DNA of 64,000 nucleotides from Bacteroidetes bacterium ADurb.Bin008. GTDB taxonomy: Bacteria; Bacteroidota; Bacteroidia; Bacteroidales; Tenuifilaceae. Position 1 is the first letter of the stretch. The number at the start of each line of letters is the position of its first letter. The translations under genes and the position numbers were made by a program. The stretch is taken from the NCBI GenBank assembly GCA_002071445.1, contig MWFE01000062.1, forward strand, positions 62,001 to 126,000, read 5' to 3'. The notes beneath the pieces were generated by a model. That model saw only the letters and a program-made list of their open reading frames with translations. It did not search any database and was not told the DNA's origin. Of this stretch, positions 44,794-53,789 are shown in pieces.

Positions 44794-45873
44794 CTACGAA
44801 ATCCGAATTCTTGGGTCGAGAAGCGAATAGACAATGTCAACGAGAAAATTGACCACTATAAAAACAATGGAGATGGTGATAACAGAACCCAGCACAAGCG
44901 GTACATCGTAACTGTTGAGTGCATTAACCATCACGTACCCAAGACCTTTCCATCCGAAGATGTACTCAATGAACACCACGCCGGCCATTAGCGATGCAAA
45001 CCATCCTGAGATGGCCGACACAACGGGATTGAGAGAATTTCTCAAAGCGTGCTTTCGGATTACCCTGGCGAAAGTCAGCCCTTTTGATTTGGCTGTACGG
45101 ATATAATCCTGCGATAGGGTTTCAAGCATGGAACTACGGCTTAGCTGAGTAACAACGGATAGCGGACGAATACCCAGCGTAAAGGCAGGTAGAATCAGAT
45201 TTTTGAGCTGGAGGCTTATTCCCTCGCCAAAATCGTCAACCTCCCAGAGGTTTCCGGTGAGGTTCAGCCCTGTCAAATCGCCTAATACGAAAGCGAAAAG
45301 CCATCCAAAAAGGATAGCGGCAAAAAACGACGGAATGCTCATGCCGAAGGCAGAGAGGGTGACCAGCAACCTATCGGCCCAGCTGTTTTTGAATATGGCG
45401 GCAATAATACCAAAAGTAATCCCCAAAACCGTGGCAAAGGTCATGGCCGTGATGGCCAGTATAAGCGTGCTTGGAAAAGCCTCGCCAATAATGGTGCTCA
45501 CCGGTTTTCCGCTTTGATACGAACGGCGAAGGTAGGGGGATTTTATCACCAGTACCCTCGATTTGCTTATACCAATGCTGCAAAGAGGTCTGTAGGCGGA
45601 TCTGTCTAAGTAAATATAGCTTTCGGGGTTACGCGGGTTGTGTAGCGACAGGGGCAACAGATCGTTGATATATTTTAGGTATTGAAAAACCATGGGTTTA
45701 TCAACGCCCAAATCCTTGCGCACGGCTGCAAGCGATGCTTCATCGGTGCGTTGCCCCATGACCATGCGTGCCGGGTCGCCCGGAATAACGTTGAAAAGTA
45801 TGAAGACCAGCGTCACAACTCCCCATACGATGAGGATGCTGTAAAGAGTTCTCTTTATGGCATACTGCAGCAT
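44794..45873 (-). CDS. ABC transporter permease, OppB/DppB type
   Basis: 359 residues with six membrane helices in the OppB pattern: an N-terminal helix (YSILIVWGVVTLVFILFNVIPGDPARMVMG, residues 12-41), then a long periplasmic segment, and the BPD_transp_1 domain (about 120-350) with RPLSVVTQLSRSSMLETLSQDYIRTAKSKGL (EAA loop) and EYIFGWKGLGYVMVNAL. Such permeases import peptides or nickel with a second permease (OppC), two ATPases and a binding protein; none is in the window. The first periplasmic segment, between helices 1 and 2, is longer than usual. It follows mazG after 9 bp. Confidence 0.92.
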   Translation of the reverse strand: MLQYAIKRTLYSILIVWGVVTLVFILFNVIPGDPARMVMGQRTDEASLAAVRKDLGVDKPMVFQYLKYINDLLPLSLHNPRNPESYIYLDRSAYRPLCSIGISKSRVLVIKSPYLRRSYQSGKPVSTIIGEAFPSTLILAITAMTFATVLGITFGIIAAIFKNSWADRLLVTLSAFGMSIPSFFAAILFGWLFAFVLGDLTGLNLTGNLWEVDDFGEGISLQLKNLILPAFTLGIRPLSVVTQLSRSSMLETLSQDYIRTAKSKGLTFARVIRKHALRNSLNPVVSAISGWFASLMAGVVFIEYIFGWKGLGYVMVNALNSYDVPLVLGSVITISIVFIVVNFLVDIVYSLLDPRIRIS

Positions 45874-45882
45874 TGTGCAATG

Positions 45883-46662
45883 CTATTGGTTATCACTCCC
45901 CTTGGCCTCTTCCCAAATCTCATTCATCTCATCAAGGGTCATACTTTTCAGCGACCGCCCCTGCTTTATGGTTTTCTCCTCGAGGTAGCCAAACCGTTTG
46001 ATGAACTTCTTGTTGGTACGTTCCAGAGCTGTTTCGGGATCAATATTGTAAAGCCTTGCAGCGTTGACCATGGAAAAGAGCAGATCGCCGAATTCTGCTT
46101 CAATCCTGTCGCTATCGCCCGTTTCAATTTCGCCCTTAAGCTCGGCCAGCTCTTCCTCCACCTTGTCCCAAACCTGTGTTCGTACTTCCCAGTCGAATCC
46201 GACGGCTCTAACTTTTTCCTGTATCCTGTTGGCTTTGATAAGGGCTGATAGCGATTTGGGAACCCCCGATAGCACCGTTTTGTTTCCACCCTTTTCCGTC
46301 ATTTTAATCTGTTCCCAATTCTCCAGCACTTCCGACGCAGAGGCTACCTGTTCGGTTCCGAAGATGTGAGGATGCCTGTAAATCAATTTCTTCGATAGTT
46401 GATCAATCACATCGGTGATGTTGAAAAGGTTCGACTCAGATGCTATTTTGGAATAGAAAACTATATGCAGAAGTAGGTCGCCAAGCTCTTTTTTTACATT
46501 CTGGTAATCTTTTTCCAGTAAGGCATCGGTCAACTCATAGGTTTCTTCAATGGTCAAATTGCGAATACTCTCGAAGGTCTGCTCCCTATCCCACGGACAC
46601 TTCTCTCTAAGTTCGTCCATTATCTTTACTAATTCCTCAAAGGCTTTGCCTGCTTTATTCAT
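45883..46662 (-). CDS. mazG: nucleoside triphosphate pyrophosphohydrolase MazG
   Basis: 259 residues with two MazG domains: the first has CPWDREQTFESIRNLTIEETYELTDAL and KKELGDLLLHIVFYSKI (EExxE...ExxD), the second VWDKVEEELAELKGEI and EAEFGDLLFSMVNAARLYNIDPETAL. It hydrolyses NTPs to NMP and pyrophosphate, cleansing nucleotide pools and affecting ppGpp. The size matches E. coli MazG (263). Start ATG 46662, 75 bp after the SAM hydroxide adenosyltransferase gene. Confidence 0.96.
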   Translation of the reverse strand: MNKAGKAFEELVKIMDELREKCPWDREQTFESIRNLTIEETYELTDALLEKDYQNVKKELGDLLLHIVFYSKIASESNLFNITDVIDQLSKKLIYRHPHIFGTEQVASASEVLENWEQIKMTEKGGNKTVLSGVPKSLSALIKANRIQEKVRAVGFDWEVRTQVWDKVEEELAELKGEIETGDSDRIEAEFGDLLFSMVNAARLYNIDPETALERTNKKFIKRFGYLEEKTIKQGRSLKSMTLDEMNEIWEEAKGSDNQ

Positions 46663-46737
46663 GTTAAAAACTGGTATTATTGCATTACTGCTATGTTATC
46701 GAATAGATTGGTTCAAAATCTATTCGAAAAAATCGAT

Positions 46738-47529
46738 TTATGTAAATACTACACTCACGCTTCCTCCCACGTTAAGGCTTAGCATCTCGGCAGCGTAGCC
46801 ATTGCGTATGGCTATTTCGAGGAGATTGAACGAGTTGAATAGCCCTAAAAGTTCGCCCTCTTTAACTTCCTGGTAGGTCTTGCTCAACTTGTCAATCCTA
46901 TTGTAGTTGCTTTGTACCAGGATGTTGTAATTGCGCCCGTTGCCAACCTTGTCGAAAAGGCTTTTTGAGATGTTGGTAATGGCATTGCTGTACGAGTCGA
47001 AATAGATTATGTTGCCCTGTATAAACGAATTGCCAACAGTTGCCCTATAGTTACGTTTAACAAGGTAATCGGTTGTTATTTCACCCAACGATTCGATGCC
47101 ATGCCCGTTGTACAACGCTATAACAGTATTGACAAACCCGTCGAGGGATGCAAAACCGCCATGGGCAGCAATATTTACCCCGATGACCTTGTCGGGCAGT
47201 GGATCAAAAAGCAGGCCTATGATGCCATTATCGGGTACAACAAACACATGGCCGCTATGCTCAGTCACAAGCAGTTTGGGCGAAGCAACCGCTTCGCTAT
47301 TGACCATAACAAGGTGTATGGTACCCGTGGGAAAATTGCTGAAGCCGTAACTGACGATGAATGAGGCATGCTGAATATTGAACGAGGGAACATTATGTGC
47401 CAGGTCGATCACAGAGATACCCGGGCAGTTCGAGAGTAACCGACCCTTAATATTACCTATATAGATATCGTGCTGCTTCCAATCGGTAGTCAGCGTTACT
47501 ATTTTCCCTGATTTCGTGTCAATGGCCAT
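46738..47529 (-). CDS. SAM hydroxide adenosyltransferase (DUF62 family)
   Basis: 263 residues, related to the bacterial fluorinase. Family motifs: ITLTTDWKQHDIYIGNIKGRL at the N-terminus (here VTLTTDW), VIDLAHNVPSFNIQHASFIV, HLVMVNSEA (replacing the usual VVDPGVG), FVVPDNGIIGLLF, and the C-terminal Tyr-rich strand YFDSYSNAITNIS. Such enzymes hydrolyse S-adenosylmethionine to adenosine and methionine. The middle DPGVGS-type loop is altered to NSEAVAS, so activity is not certain. Divergent from phoH. Confidence 0.88.
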   Translation of the reverse strand: MAIDTKSGKIVTLTTDWKQHDIYIGNIKGRLLSNCPGISVIDLAHNVPSFNIQHASFIVSYGFSNFPTGTIHLVMVNSEAVASPKLLVTEHSGHVFVVPDNGIIGLLFDPLPDKVIGVNIAAHGGFASLDGFVNTVIALYNGHGIESLGEITTDYLVKRNYRATVGNSFIQGNIIYFDSYSNAITNISKSLFDKVGNGRNYNILVQSNYNRIDKLSKTYQEVKEGELLGLFNSFNLLEIAIRNGYAAEMLSLNVGGSVSVVFT

Positions 47530-47694
47530 ACCTGTAAATAATCAGCAAATTTGGTTAAAAAAAGAAATTTTTCCCAACGGTCACGAACAAAAAGCTACTA
47601 ACAGTTTATTGCGCTTATTTTGAATGAAAGTCAAACGAATCGAGCCTTCGGAATATAAAAATATTTATCCCATAGCCTAAATGGCAGGCTACAG

Positions 47695-47724
47695 TTGATA
47701 GCACCCGCTTTTTTCATACCTTTG
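47695..47724 (+). promoter_or_regulatory. Bacteroidota promoter for phoH
   Basis: TTG (47695-47697), 19-bp spacer, TACCTTTG (47717-47724) followed by C. It ends 43 bp before ATG 47768; a TTG at 47741 is too close to the transcription start to be the initiation codon. Confidence 0.65.
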
Positions 47725-47767
47725 CATACAGATCATAGGTTTGAATTCAAACATTTTAAAACATCGG

Positions 47768-48748
47768 ATGAACGAACGGATAATTCTGGTTGAGGGCATT
47801 GACCCCTTAGCGCTTTTTGGAGTGAACAACACAAGGTTTAATCTCATTACCAACTATTTTCCCAAGCTGAAAATTATTGCCCGCGGCGACGAGATTAAGG
47901 TGATTGGCCCGGATGAGGAAATTTTGCTGTTCGAGAACAAGGTTAATCTAATCATCGATTTTTATCGCCGATTCAACAGTTTAAGCGACGAGAACATAAT
48001 CGATTTGCTCAACGATACCGATACCTCCATTTCAAAAATCGAAGAGGAAACCAGCGATGCCCTTGTGTTTGGCAATAATGGCAGAATTATTAAGGCTCGC
48101 ACCGTGAACCAGCGTTTGCTGGTTGAGAAGTACGCCTCTCATGACCTTCTTTTTGCCATTGGACCTGCAGGATCGGGGAAGACATATACATCCATTGCCT
48201 TGGCGGTGAGAGCGTTGAAGAATAAGGAAGTGAAACGTATTATCCTCACCCGCCCTGCCGTGGAGGCAGGAGAGAGGTTGGGTTTCCTGCCCGGCGACCT
48301 GAAAGAGAAATTGGATCCCTACCTGCAACCCCTATACGATGCCCTGAATGATATGATCCCCGCCCGCAAACTCAACGATTTTATGGAGGATGGCACAGTG
48401 CAGATTGCACCTCTTGCCTACATGCGGGGACGTACTCTCGACAATGCCTTTGTGATACTGGATGAGGCGCAGAACACCACCATGAATCAGCTGAAGATGT
48501 TCCTCACCCGAATGGGCAATAATGCCAAGTTTATTGTAACCGGCGATATCACCCAGATAGACCTACCCAATAGGGAGGATTCGGGTCTGGTGCCAACGCT
48601 AAAATTGTTGTCTGATGTGCAAGGGCTTGCAGTAATTTATTTCGATACAAGGGATATCATCCGACATAAGCTGGTGAAATACATCGTTCATGCCTTTGAT
48701 AAGTATGCCAAGCAAAAGGCAGAGGAGAAAAAACAGAATCAGGCATAG
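47768..48748 (+). CDS. phoH: PhoH family ATPase
   Basis: 326 residues from ATG 47768. An N-terminal KH-like part (to about 95) precedes the PhoH ATPase domain: Walker A GPAGSGKT at 132-139, RPAVEAGERLGFLPGDLKEKLDPYLQPLYDAL (family signature), Walker B FVILDEAQN at 231-239, and TGDITQIDLP. PhoH proteins are cytoplasmic ATPases linked to phosphate stress and RNA metabolism (near YbeY in many genomes). It has its own promoter (47695) and a bidirectional terminator after it. Confidence 0.95.
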   Translation: MNERIILVEGIDPLALFGVNNTRFNLITNYFPKLKIIARGDEIKVIGPDEEILLFENKVNLIIDFYRRFNSLSDENIIDLLNDTDTSISKIEEETSDALVFGNNGRIIKARTVNQRLLVEKYASHDLLFAIGPAGSGKTYTSIALAVRALKNKEVKRIILTRPAVEAGERLGFLPGDLKEKLDPYLQPLYDALNDMIPARKLNDFMEDGTVQIAPLAYMRGRTLDNAFVILDEAQNTTMNQLKMFLTRMGNNAKFIVTGDITQIDLPNREDSGLVPTLKLLSDVQGLAVIYFDTRDIIRHKLVKYIVHAFDKYAKQKAEEKKQNQA

Positions 48749-48803
48749 TAGTTGCGGTACGCTGAACTCCGTAGCCATTACTTTTCGTTGTGAAATATTT
48801 TAA

Positions 48804-48835
48804 AAAAACCGGAATGTGAAAGCATTCCGGTTTTT
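48804..48835. terminator. bidirectional terminator between phoH and the TlpA-like gene
   Basis: A perfect 13-bp stem AAAAACCGGAATG / CATTCCGGTTTTT with a six-base loop. The T-run or A-run lies on both sides, so it can stop transcription from phoH (+) and from the convergent gene whose stop is at 48875 (-). Confidence 0.85.
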
Positions 48836-48874
48836 CTTTAACTGCCATAGTCGTTGCTATTCTTCGTTACGTTC

Positions 48875-50266
48875 TTAGGGCAATGTTTTCAGGTATTTAT
48901 CAAACAGTAAATTTATCTCAGGATTCGATGGGCGGGGAGCATTGTATTCAATGATTTTACCCTCTCCATCAATGAAAACGAAGGTCGGGATACCCCGTAT
49001 CTGATAATTCTTTGCCGTTTCCGATTGCCAGTTGTTTTCGGCATAAAGTTGATACCCGGATAACTTATCCCTCTTTACCATTTCTTCCCAAGCACTCTTA
49101 TCGCTGTCAACCGAGATGGCAACAAAAGCGATGGGCTTGTTTTTGTATGCCTCTTTTAGTTTTGTTAAATGGGGGATTTCCATGAGACATGGACGACACC
49201 AGGTAGCCCAAAAATCGATGTACACCAGTTTCCCCCGGAAATCTTTAAGAGAGTATTCGGCTCCATCGATACCCGAAAGCGTGAATTCCGGCGCATTGGC
49301 ACCCGGGGCCAGCAGCATACGTCTGGCAAAGGCGTTGGCAACAATATTGCGGTACGATTCGGTGCTGGCACTGCGTAAAAAGTGCTCCACAACGTTTTTC
49401 GAAACTTCGAGACTGCTCCACTGAATGGCTTCAATCACAGAATTGTGCTTAATAAAATCGCGTATCTTGATGTCGCTTACCAGCGAATCAACCTTTTCAA
49501 AGTAGATTACCATCTTTTCGAACTCCGATTTGCCAACATTCTGCTCTGCCGATGAAATGCTTTGGAACAGCAGTTGAAAATTTTTCATAATCAAATCGGC
49601 ATAAGCAGCAATATGTAAATGTTCAGGTTTATTGTAATCTATGTTCTCTGAAAATTTGTAGTCATCCTCGTAATTAACTGAATCTTCGGGCGCAAAATAG
49701 GATTTGTAAACGGGGTAGTCGTGCAGTAAGTTCCTAATCATGTATCCAATCCGGGCGTTTTCCAACTCCAAAAAGGATTTGTTGTGAATATCAGAATTTT
49801 TGAGTAGTGTAGAATACTCATTCTTAATAGAGTCGAGCTTTAACACAAAGATGTCGAGTGGAGCCGAGTAAAGTTCACGGTATTTCGGGGCTATGCTTCT
49901 GGCTATGGCAGAAGCTTTGTGTATGTACTGATTGATATCAGCAGCTTTCCCCTCAAACACCGGAGTTTCGGAGGGGTCTTTTAAGTTAATGGTGGCCTTC
50001 AAATCCTCGCCGGGAATTGCGAAGATAATAGTACTGCCCCTTCCGTTTTTCAAAGTGAAGTACGAAGGGTGGGAGAGGGTTATCTCTTTTGAAAAGGTGC
50101 CATCCTCGTTCAGTGAGATTGTATCCGTAACGCCTTCCGAAATAAGGAATGCAATATTATCAGCCGGATTGATTATCTGTCCGCTAAAGATGGATACTTT
50201 GGGCTCTTTGGTAGAACAGGCTGCTACGGCCAATAGCGCGAAGAAAAGGTAAAATGTTCTTTTCAT
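48875..50266 (-). CDS. TlpA/ResA-like thioredoxin lipoprotein with DUF4369
   Basis: 463 residues from ATG 50266. Lipoprotein signal with AVAACS (Cys18). The N-terminal half (about 25-110) looks like DUF4369, then a helical region (about 125-320), and a C-terminal thioredoxin fold (about 325-460) with VYIDFWATWCRPCLMEIPHL: a complete CxxC redox pair, and cis-Pro in RGIPTFVFID. It likely reduces or rearranges disulfides in the periplasm. A -7 element (50299-50306) supports its own promoter. An upstream frame extension to 50299 is not needed. Confidence 0.93.
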   Translation of the reverse strand: MKRTFYLFFALLAVAACSTKEPKVSIFSGQIINPADNIAFLISEGVTDTISLNEDGTFSKEITLSHPSYFTLKNGRGSTIIFAIPGEDLKATINLKDPSETPVFEGKAADINQYIHKASAIARSIAPKYRELYSAPLDIFVLKLDSIKNEYSTLLKNSDIHNKSFLELENARIGYMIRNLLHDYPVYKSYFAPEDSVNYEDDYKFSENIDYNKPEHLHIAAYADLIMKNFQLLFQSISSAEQNVGKSEFEKMVIYFEKVDSLVSDIKIRDFIKHNSVIEAIQWSSLEVSKNVVEHFLRSASTESYRNIVANAFARRMLLAPGANAPEFTLSGIDGAEYSLKDFRGKLVYIDFWATWCRPCLMEIPHLTKLKEAYKNKPIAFVAISVDSDKSAWEEMVKRDKLSGYQLYAENNWQSETAKNYQIRGIPTFVFIDGEGKIIEYNAPRPSNPEINLLFDKYLKTLP

Positions 50267-50298
50267 AATGGTACAATGAATTAATTTTTTGAAAGGCA

Positions 50299-50306
50299 CA
50301 AATATA
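50299..50306 (-). promoter_or_regulatory. Bacteroidota -7 promoter element for the TlpA-like gene
   Basis: Minus-strand TATATTTG, an exact TAnnTTTG match, 32 bp before ATG 50266. No clear -33 element. Confidence 0.45.
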
Positions 50307-50350
50307 TAAAATATGACACAATGGCCATTGCATTAAACAAATTCTACCGA

Positions 50351-53300
50351 TTAAAGTTCAGTAACGCAGTTGGCATCAACATACCAAATGAAGCCTTTAA
50401 CCTTTTCGAATCCCATTCCCCTAAGCAACGAGGCGTAACGATTGACCTGAACGCCATGTGAGCTATTGGGAGTTCCGAATTTGAAATCGACTACTGTGGC
50501 GTCATTGCCATCGATTATTACTCTGTCGGGACGGTAACTTTGACCCTGTGGGGTAAGGATGGTAGCCTCCGTTTTTGCTTCGCAACCTGTTGCAAACCAT
50601 GATTTTATAGGCTCATCTGTCAGCATTTGCCGTAGGCGGAAGACCAAGGGATCTTTCTCTTGGGCGTCAATCAACCCTTCGATACAAAGTGCATTAATGG
50701 CCTTTTCCACATCGTCTGCAGTATTGATACGCGATAAGATTTCGTGCATAAGTTTTCCATGTTCGCGGTGTTGGAGCCTTTCTGACGGGGAAGAGAGGAA
50801 AAATTCGCCTGCCTCCATCCGTAGTTTTACATCTCCATGCTCCATCCCTACAGGGTAGTTATCCATTTGCCAATGGATTTGGGAAGAAGACTTGTCCTGC
50901 ACTTCAGGCTTAGATCCTGATCGCTTACCGAATTGGAATATCGAAAAACCATCCTCTTCAGCTAACTCATGCTCAATGTGCCCATTGTCCATTTCGGGTA
51001 CAACTTGCCACAGCAGCTTTGCAATGTTATCTATTGTTTCATCGCCCTTGCTGTTTTTAGAGGGCTTAGGCCTATTCGAAAAGATGTAAAGTTCATTCTG
51101 GGGACGTGTAAAGGCAACATACATGAGGTTGAGATTGTCAACCCTTTCCCTCATGTATTCATCAATCGCCTCAGCAGCAAAAATACTGCTTAAGGCCTTC
51201 TCCTGGATATGTATTGGATATCGGGGAATCTCATCGAAAGGCGATGTGTTGGAAGAAACCCAGAGCAAAGGCGATGTGCCTGGTTTTCTAAAATTCCAAT
51301 CGGCAAATGGAATTATTACCACAGGGAATTGCAAACCCTTGGCCTTGTGTATGGTGAGTATCGAAAGAGCCTCTTCGTTTTTTGATGATGAGAGTGACAG
51401 ATTTTCTGAGTTTTCGTCCCACCAGCTTAAGAATTGCCCAATGTCCGACCCTCCTTTGGCCGACAGGTTGAGTATATGTTCATGCAGTTCGGTGAGGTAA
51501 GCCAATTCCCGGGAAACAGAGAATAGTTCGTAACGGTGGGCAATGGCTTCGAAGACTTCATTCAATGGTCTGGAATTCAATTTACTGAGCCATAATGCCT
51601 CATCCTCGATGTAGCTGCGCTCAACAAACAGGTTGTGCCAGGGAGTAGTTGTATCGGGGTTAAGCAGAAAAAGTTCTTTTGAGAGAATGCTGCGTGCCAC
51701 CTTGTTGAGCGGATTTTCTGCCAGCCTGAAAGCCGCTATCATCAGCTTCACCAATGATGAAGCCTTTAACAGTAGCCCATCCTGACTGATGAAGTGAATA
51801 TGTTTGGTCTTGTCATCCGTGATTCGGTTATGTTCCAGCAGCATATCGGCTACACGTTGCCCCTCTTTATTGGTACGAACTAAAATGGCTATATCGCCTA
51901 ACTTGTAATTCAGCCTAAGGTTTTCAATTAACAAGGTGAGCTTCTCTGAAAGCACCTCTGAATATTCATCTTTATTGGCATCAATGAAGCAAACCTCAAC
52001 ATTCCCCGGAACTCCTTCTTGGGGAAAAGCCGAATCCTGCCTGATGTCCTTGTATGCCTTGGCTGCTTGCTCTATGCAGGAAAGAGCCGATATGCTATTT
52101 TTGGAGCCTAATTCTTCTAATGTTTGGAGTATCCTGTCTTTGGCCGATTCAAAAAAGCGGTTGTTAAAGTCAACAATGGCAGGAAGACTCCTTCGGTTCA
52201 CTTTGAGTGAGTGCCTTTCTATTCCGTGGCTGGCCAGGTCGTTATCCACACCTGAGGCAAGTATTTTCCAATCGCTGTTCCTCCAACGGTATATGGATTG
52301 CTTCACATCGCCCACAATCATACTGAAGTAACCTTGCGACAGGCTGTTCTTAACCAACGGGATAAAGTTGTGCCACTGCACCACCGAGGTATCCTGAAAT
52401 TCGTCTATCATAATGACATCGTAGCGCGTGCCCACTTTTTCGTAAATGAATGGTGTGTCGCTCTCTTTAACGAATTCCTGAAGCAGATGATTGCTCTCAT
52501 TGAGCAGAAGGAAGCCCTCTTCCTTTGATATTGCACGGATTTTTGTCCAGAGATCGCTTATAAGTGCAAGGTTATCAAGGTGTTTTAATATTAATTTTGC
52601 ACCCACATAGGCAGGGGTTTTCTCTTGGATAAGATCAACCAACTCAACGAGAGAAGGGTATAAAACGTTGGCAATGGCCAACTCGATTCGGGCAAATTTA
52701 TCCTTATTATCAAAGGTACTTTTAGTAACCCAGTCTTGTCCCGTGGGGTCGTTCAATGCCTGTTGAACTCTTGCAAGGCCCGCATTGGGCATCTGCTCGG
52801 CCGAACCGGTAAGCTGTGCGCACTTGTAGAAAAAACCCATAATGCCTAACTCGCGATGGGCAAAATCCTGATCGGTTACTCCATATTCAGTCAACTCATC
52901 TATCGCATTTTGCGCAATGAGGTTTAGTTTGGAAATGGTGTTGTCAATAAGTTGGTATAAAGATTTTTTCAGCCTGTCAATGCTCTCCTTATGGGTAAAA
53001 CGCTTCATCTCATCCCTGTCCATGGTTCGGAAGCTCTCGGTGAAGATTTGCTTTCCCAATTCCATCAGTCCCCTTCTAATATCCCACGTTTTTCCTTCGT
53101 CCATCTGCTCTTCGCCCATGCGGATAAATCGCCGCATGAGTTCGGATGACGTAGAAGCTGAATCTATAAGGTCGTCGGCGGCCTGTTCGATAATCGGCTC
53201 GCTATCCAGCTTTATATCAAACCCGCCCTGCTCACCAATTTCCCAGAGCAATGACTGGATGACCCTTTGCACAAAGCTATCGATGGTGCTTATGGAGAAA

Positions 53301-53602
53301 CGAGAGTAATCGTGCAGTATCAGCGAGAGAGCACGCTGTGCATTCTGAGTTATTTGATCCTGAGTAAGGGGTAACAGGTCGGCAATTTCATTGGCTATGG
53401 CACTCTTTTCTCCCTGCGCAATTGCGTGAAGTTCATTGAGTATGCGCTCTTTCATTTCGGCGGTAGCCTTGTTAGTAAAGGTTACTGCCAGTATATTTTT
53501 AAAACTTTCGGGTTTTTCGATAACCTGTTTGATGTATTCCGCCGCCAATCGGAACGTTTTACCCGATCCGGCAGAAGCGCTATATACAACCAACTGAGAC
53601 AT
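50351..53602 (-). CDS. AddA/RecB-like UvrD-type helicase-nuclease
   Basis: 1083 residues. Superfamily 1 helicase motifs: Q/Walker A YSASAGSGKTFRLAAEYI (7-24), AVTFTNKATAEMKERI (Ia), DVIMIDEFQDTSVVQWHNFIPL (II), VGDVKQSIYRWRNSDW (III), LTIHKAKGLQFPVVIIPF (V), YVAFTRPQNELYI (VI). The C-terminus has a PD-(D/E)xK nuclease with PDRVIIDGNDATVVDFKFG and an upstream LMHEILSRI. This is the AddA subunit of an AddAB-type double-strand-break resection enzyme. No AddB is adjacent on either side. Confidence 0.93.
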   Translation of the reverse strand: MSQLVVYSASAGSGKTFRLAAEYIKQVIEKPESFKNILAVTFTNKATAEMKERILNELHAIAQGEKSAIANEIADLLPLTQDQITQNAQRALSLILHDYSRFSISTIDSFVQRVIQSLLWEIGEQGGFDIKLDSEPIIEQAADDLIDSASTSSELMRRFIRMGEEQMDEGKTWDIRRGLMELGKQIFTESFRTMDRDEMKRFTHKESIDRLKKSLYQLIDNTISKLNLIAQNAIDELTEYGVTDQDFAHRELGIMGFFYKCAQLTGSAEQMPNAGLARVQQALNDPTGQDWVTKSTFDNKDKFARIELAIANVLYPSLVELVDLIQEKTPAYVGAKLILKHLDNLALISDLWTKIRAISKEEGFLLLNESNHLLQEFVKESDTPFIYEKVGTRYDVIMIDEFQDTSVVQWHNFIPLVKNSLSQGYFSMIVGDVKQSIYRWRNSDWKILASGVDNDLASHGIERHSLKVNRRSLPAIVDFNNRFFESAKDRILQTLEELGSKNSISALSCIEQAAKAYKDIRQDSAFPQEGVPGNVEVCFIDANKDEYSEVLSEKLTLLIENLRLNYKLGDIAILVRTNKEGQRVADMLLEHNRITDDKTKHIHFISQDGLLLKASSLVKLMIAAFRLAENPLNKVARSILSKELFLLNPDTTTPWHNLFVERSYIEDEALWLSKLNSRPLNEVFEAIAHRYELFSVSRELAYLTELHEHILNLSAKGGSDIGQFLSWWDENSENLSLSSSKNEEALSILTIHKAKGLQFPVVIIPFADWNFRKPGTSPLLWVSSNTSPFDEIPRYPIHIQEKALSSIFAAEAIDEYMRERVDNLNLMYVAFTRPQNELYIFSNRPKPSKNSKGDETIDNIAKLLWQVVPEMDNGHIEHELAEEDGFSIFQFGKRSGSKPEVQDKSSSQIHWQMDNYPVGMEHGDVKLRMEAGEFFLSSPSERLQHREHGKLMHEILSRINTADDVEKAINALCIEGLIDAQEKDPLVFRLRQMLTDEPIKSWFATGCEAKTEATILTPQGQSYRPDRVIIDGNDATVVDFKFGTPNSSHGVQVNRYASLLRGMGFEKVKGFIWYVDANCVTEL

Positions 53603-53711
53603 TTACTGAAACTTACTTAGTCTGATAAAGGTATATATTTTCCAACAAATTCTGGCATTTATAAAGTATAAAGTAATTGCGATTTCTTTTCCATTTCCCA
53701 TATCATAATTG

Positions 53712-53740
53712 AAAAAGGCCGTCCAATCGGACAGCCTTTT
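53712..53740 (-). terminator. rho-independent terminator after the M28 peptidase gene
   Basis: Minus strand: AAAAGGCTGTCC, a four-base loop, GGACGGCCTTTTT (one mismatch), 50 bp past the M28 stop at 53790 and just upstream of the AddA-like gene. The plus strand also offers a T-run. Confidence 0.65.
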
Positions 53741-53789
53741 AAACTAATGGTGGGAGAGGGATTGTACCCCAATTGCCATTCTCCCAAAA

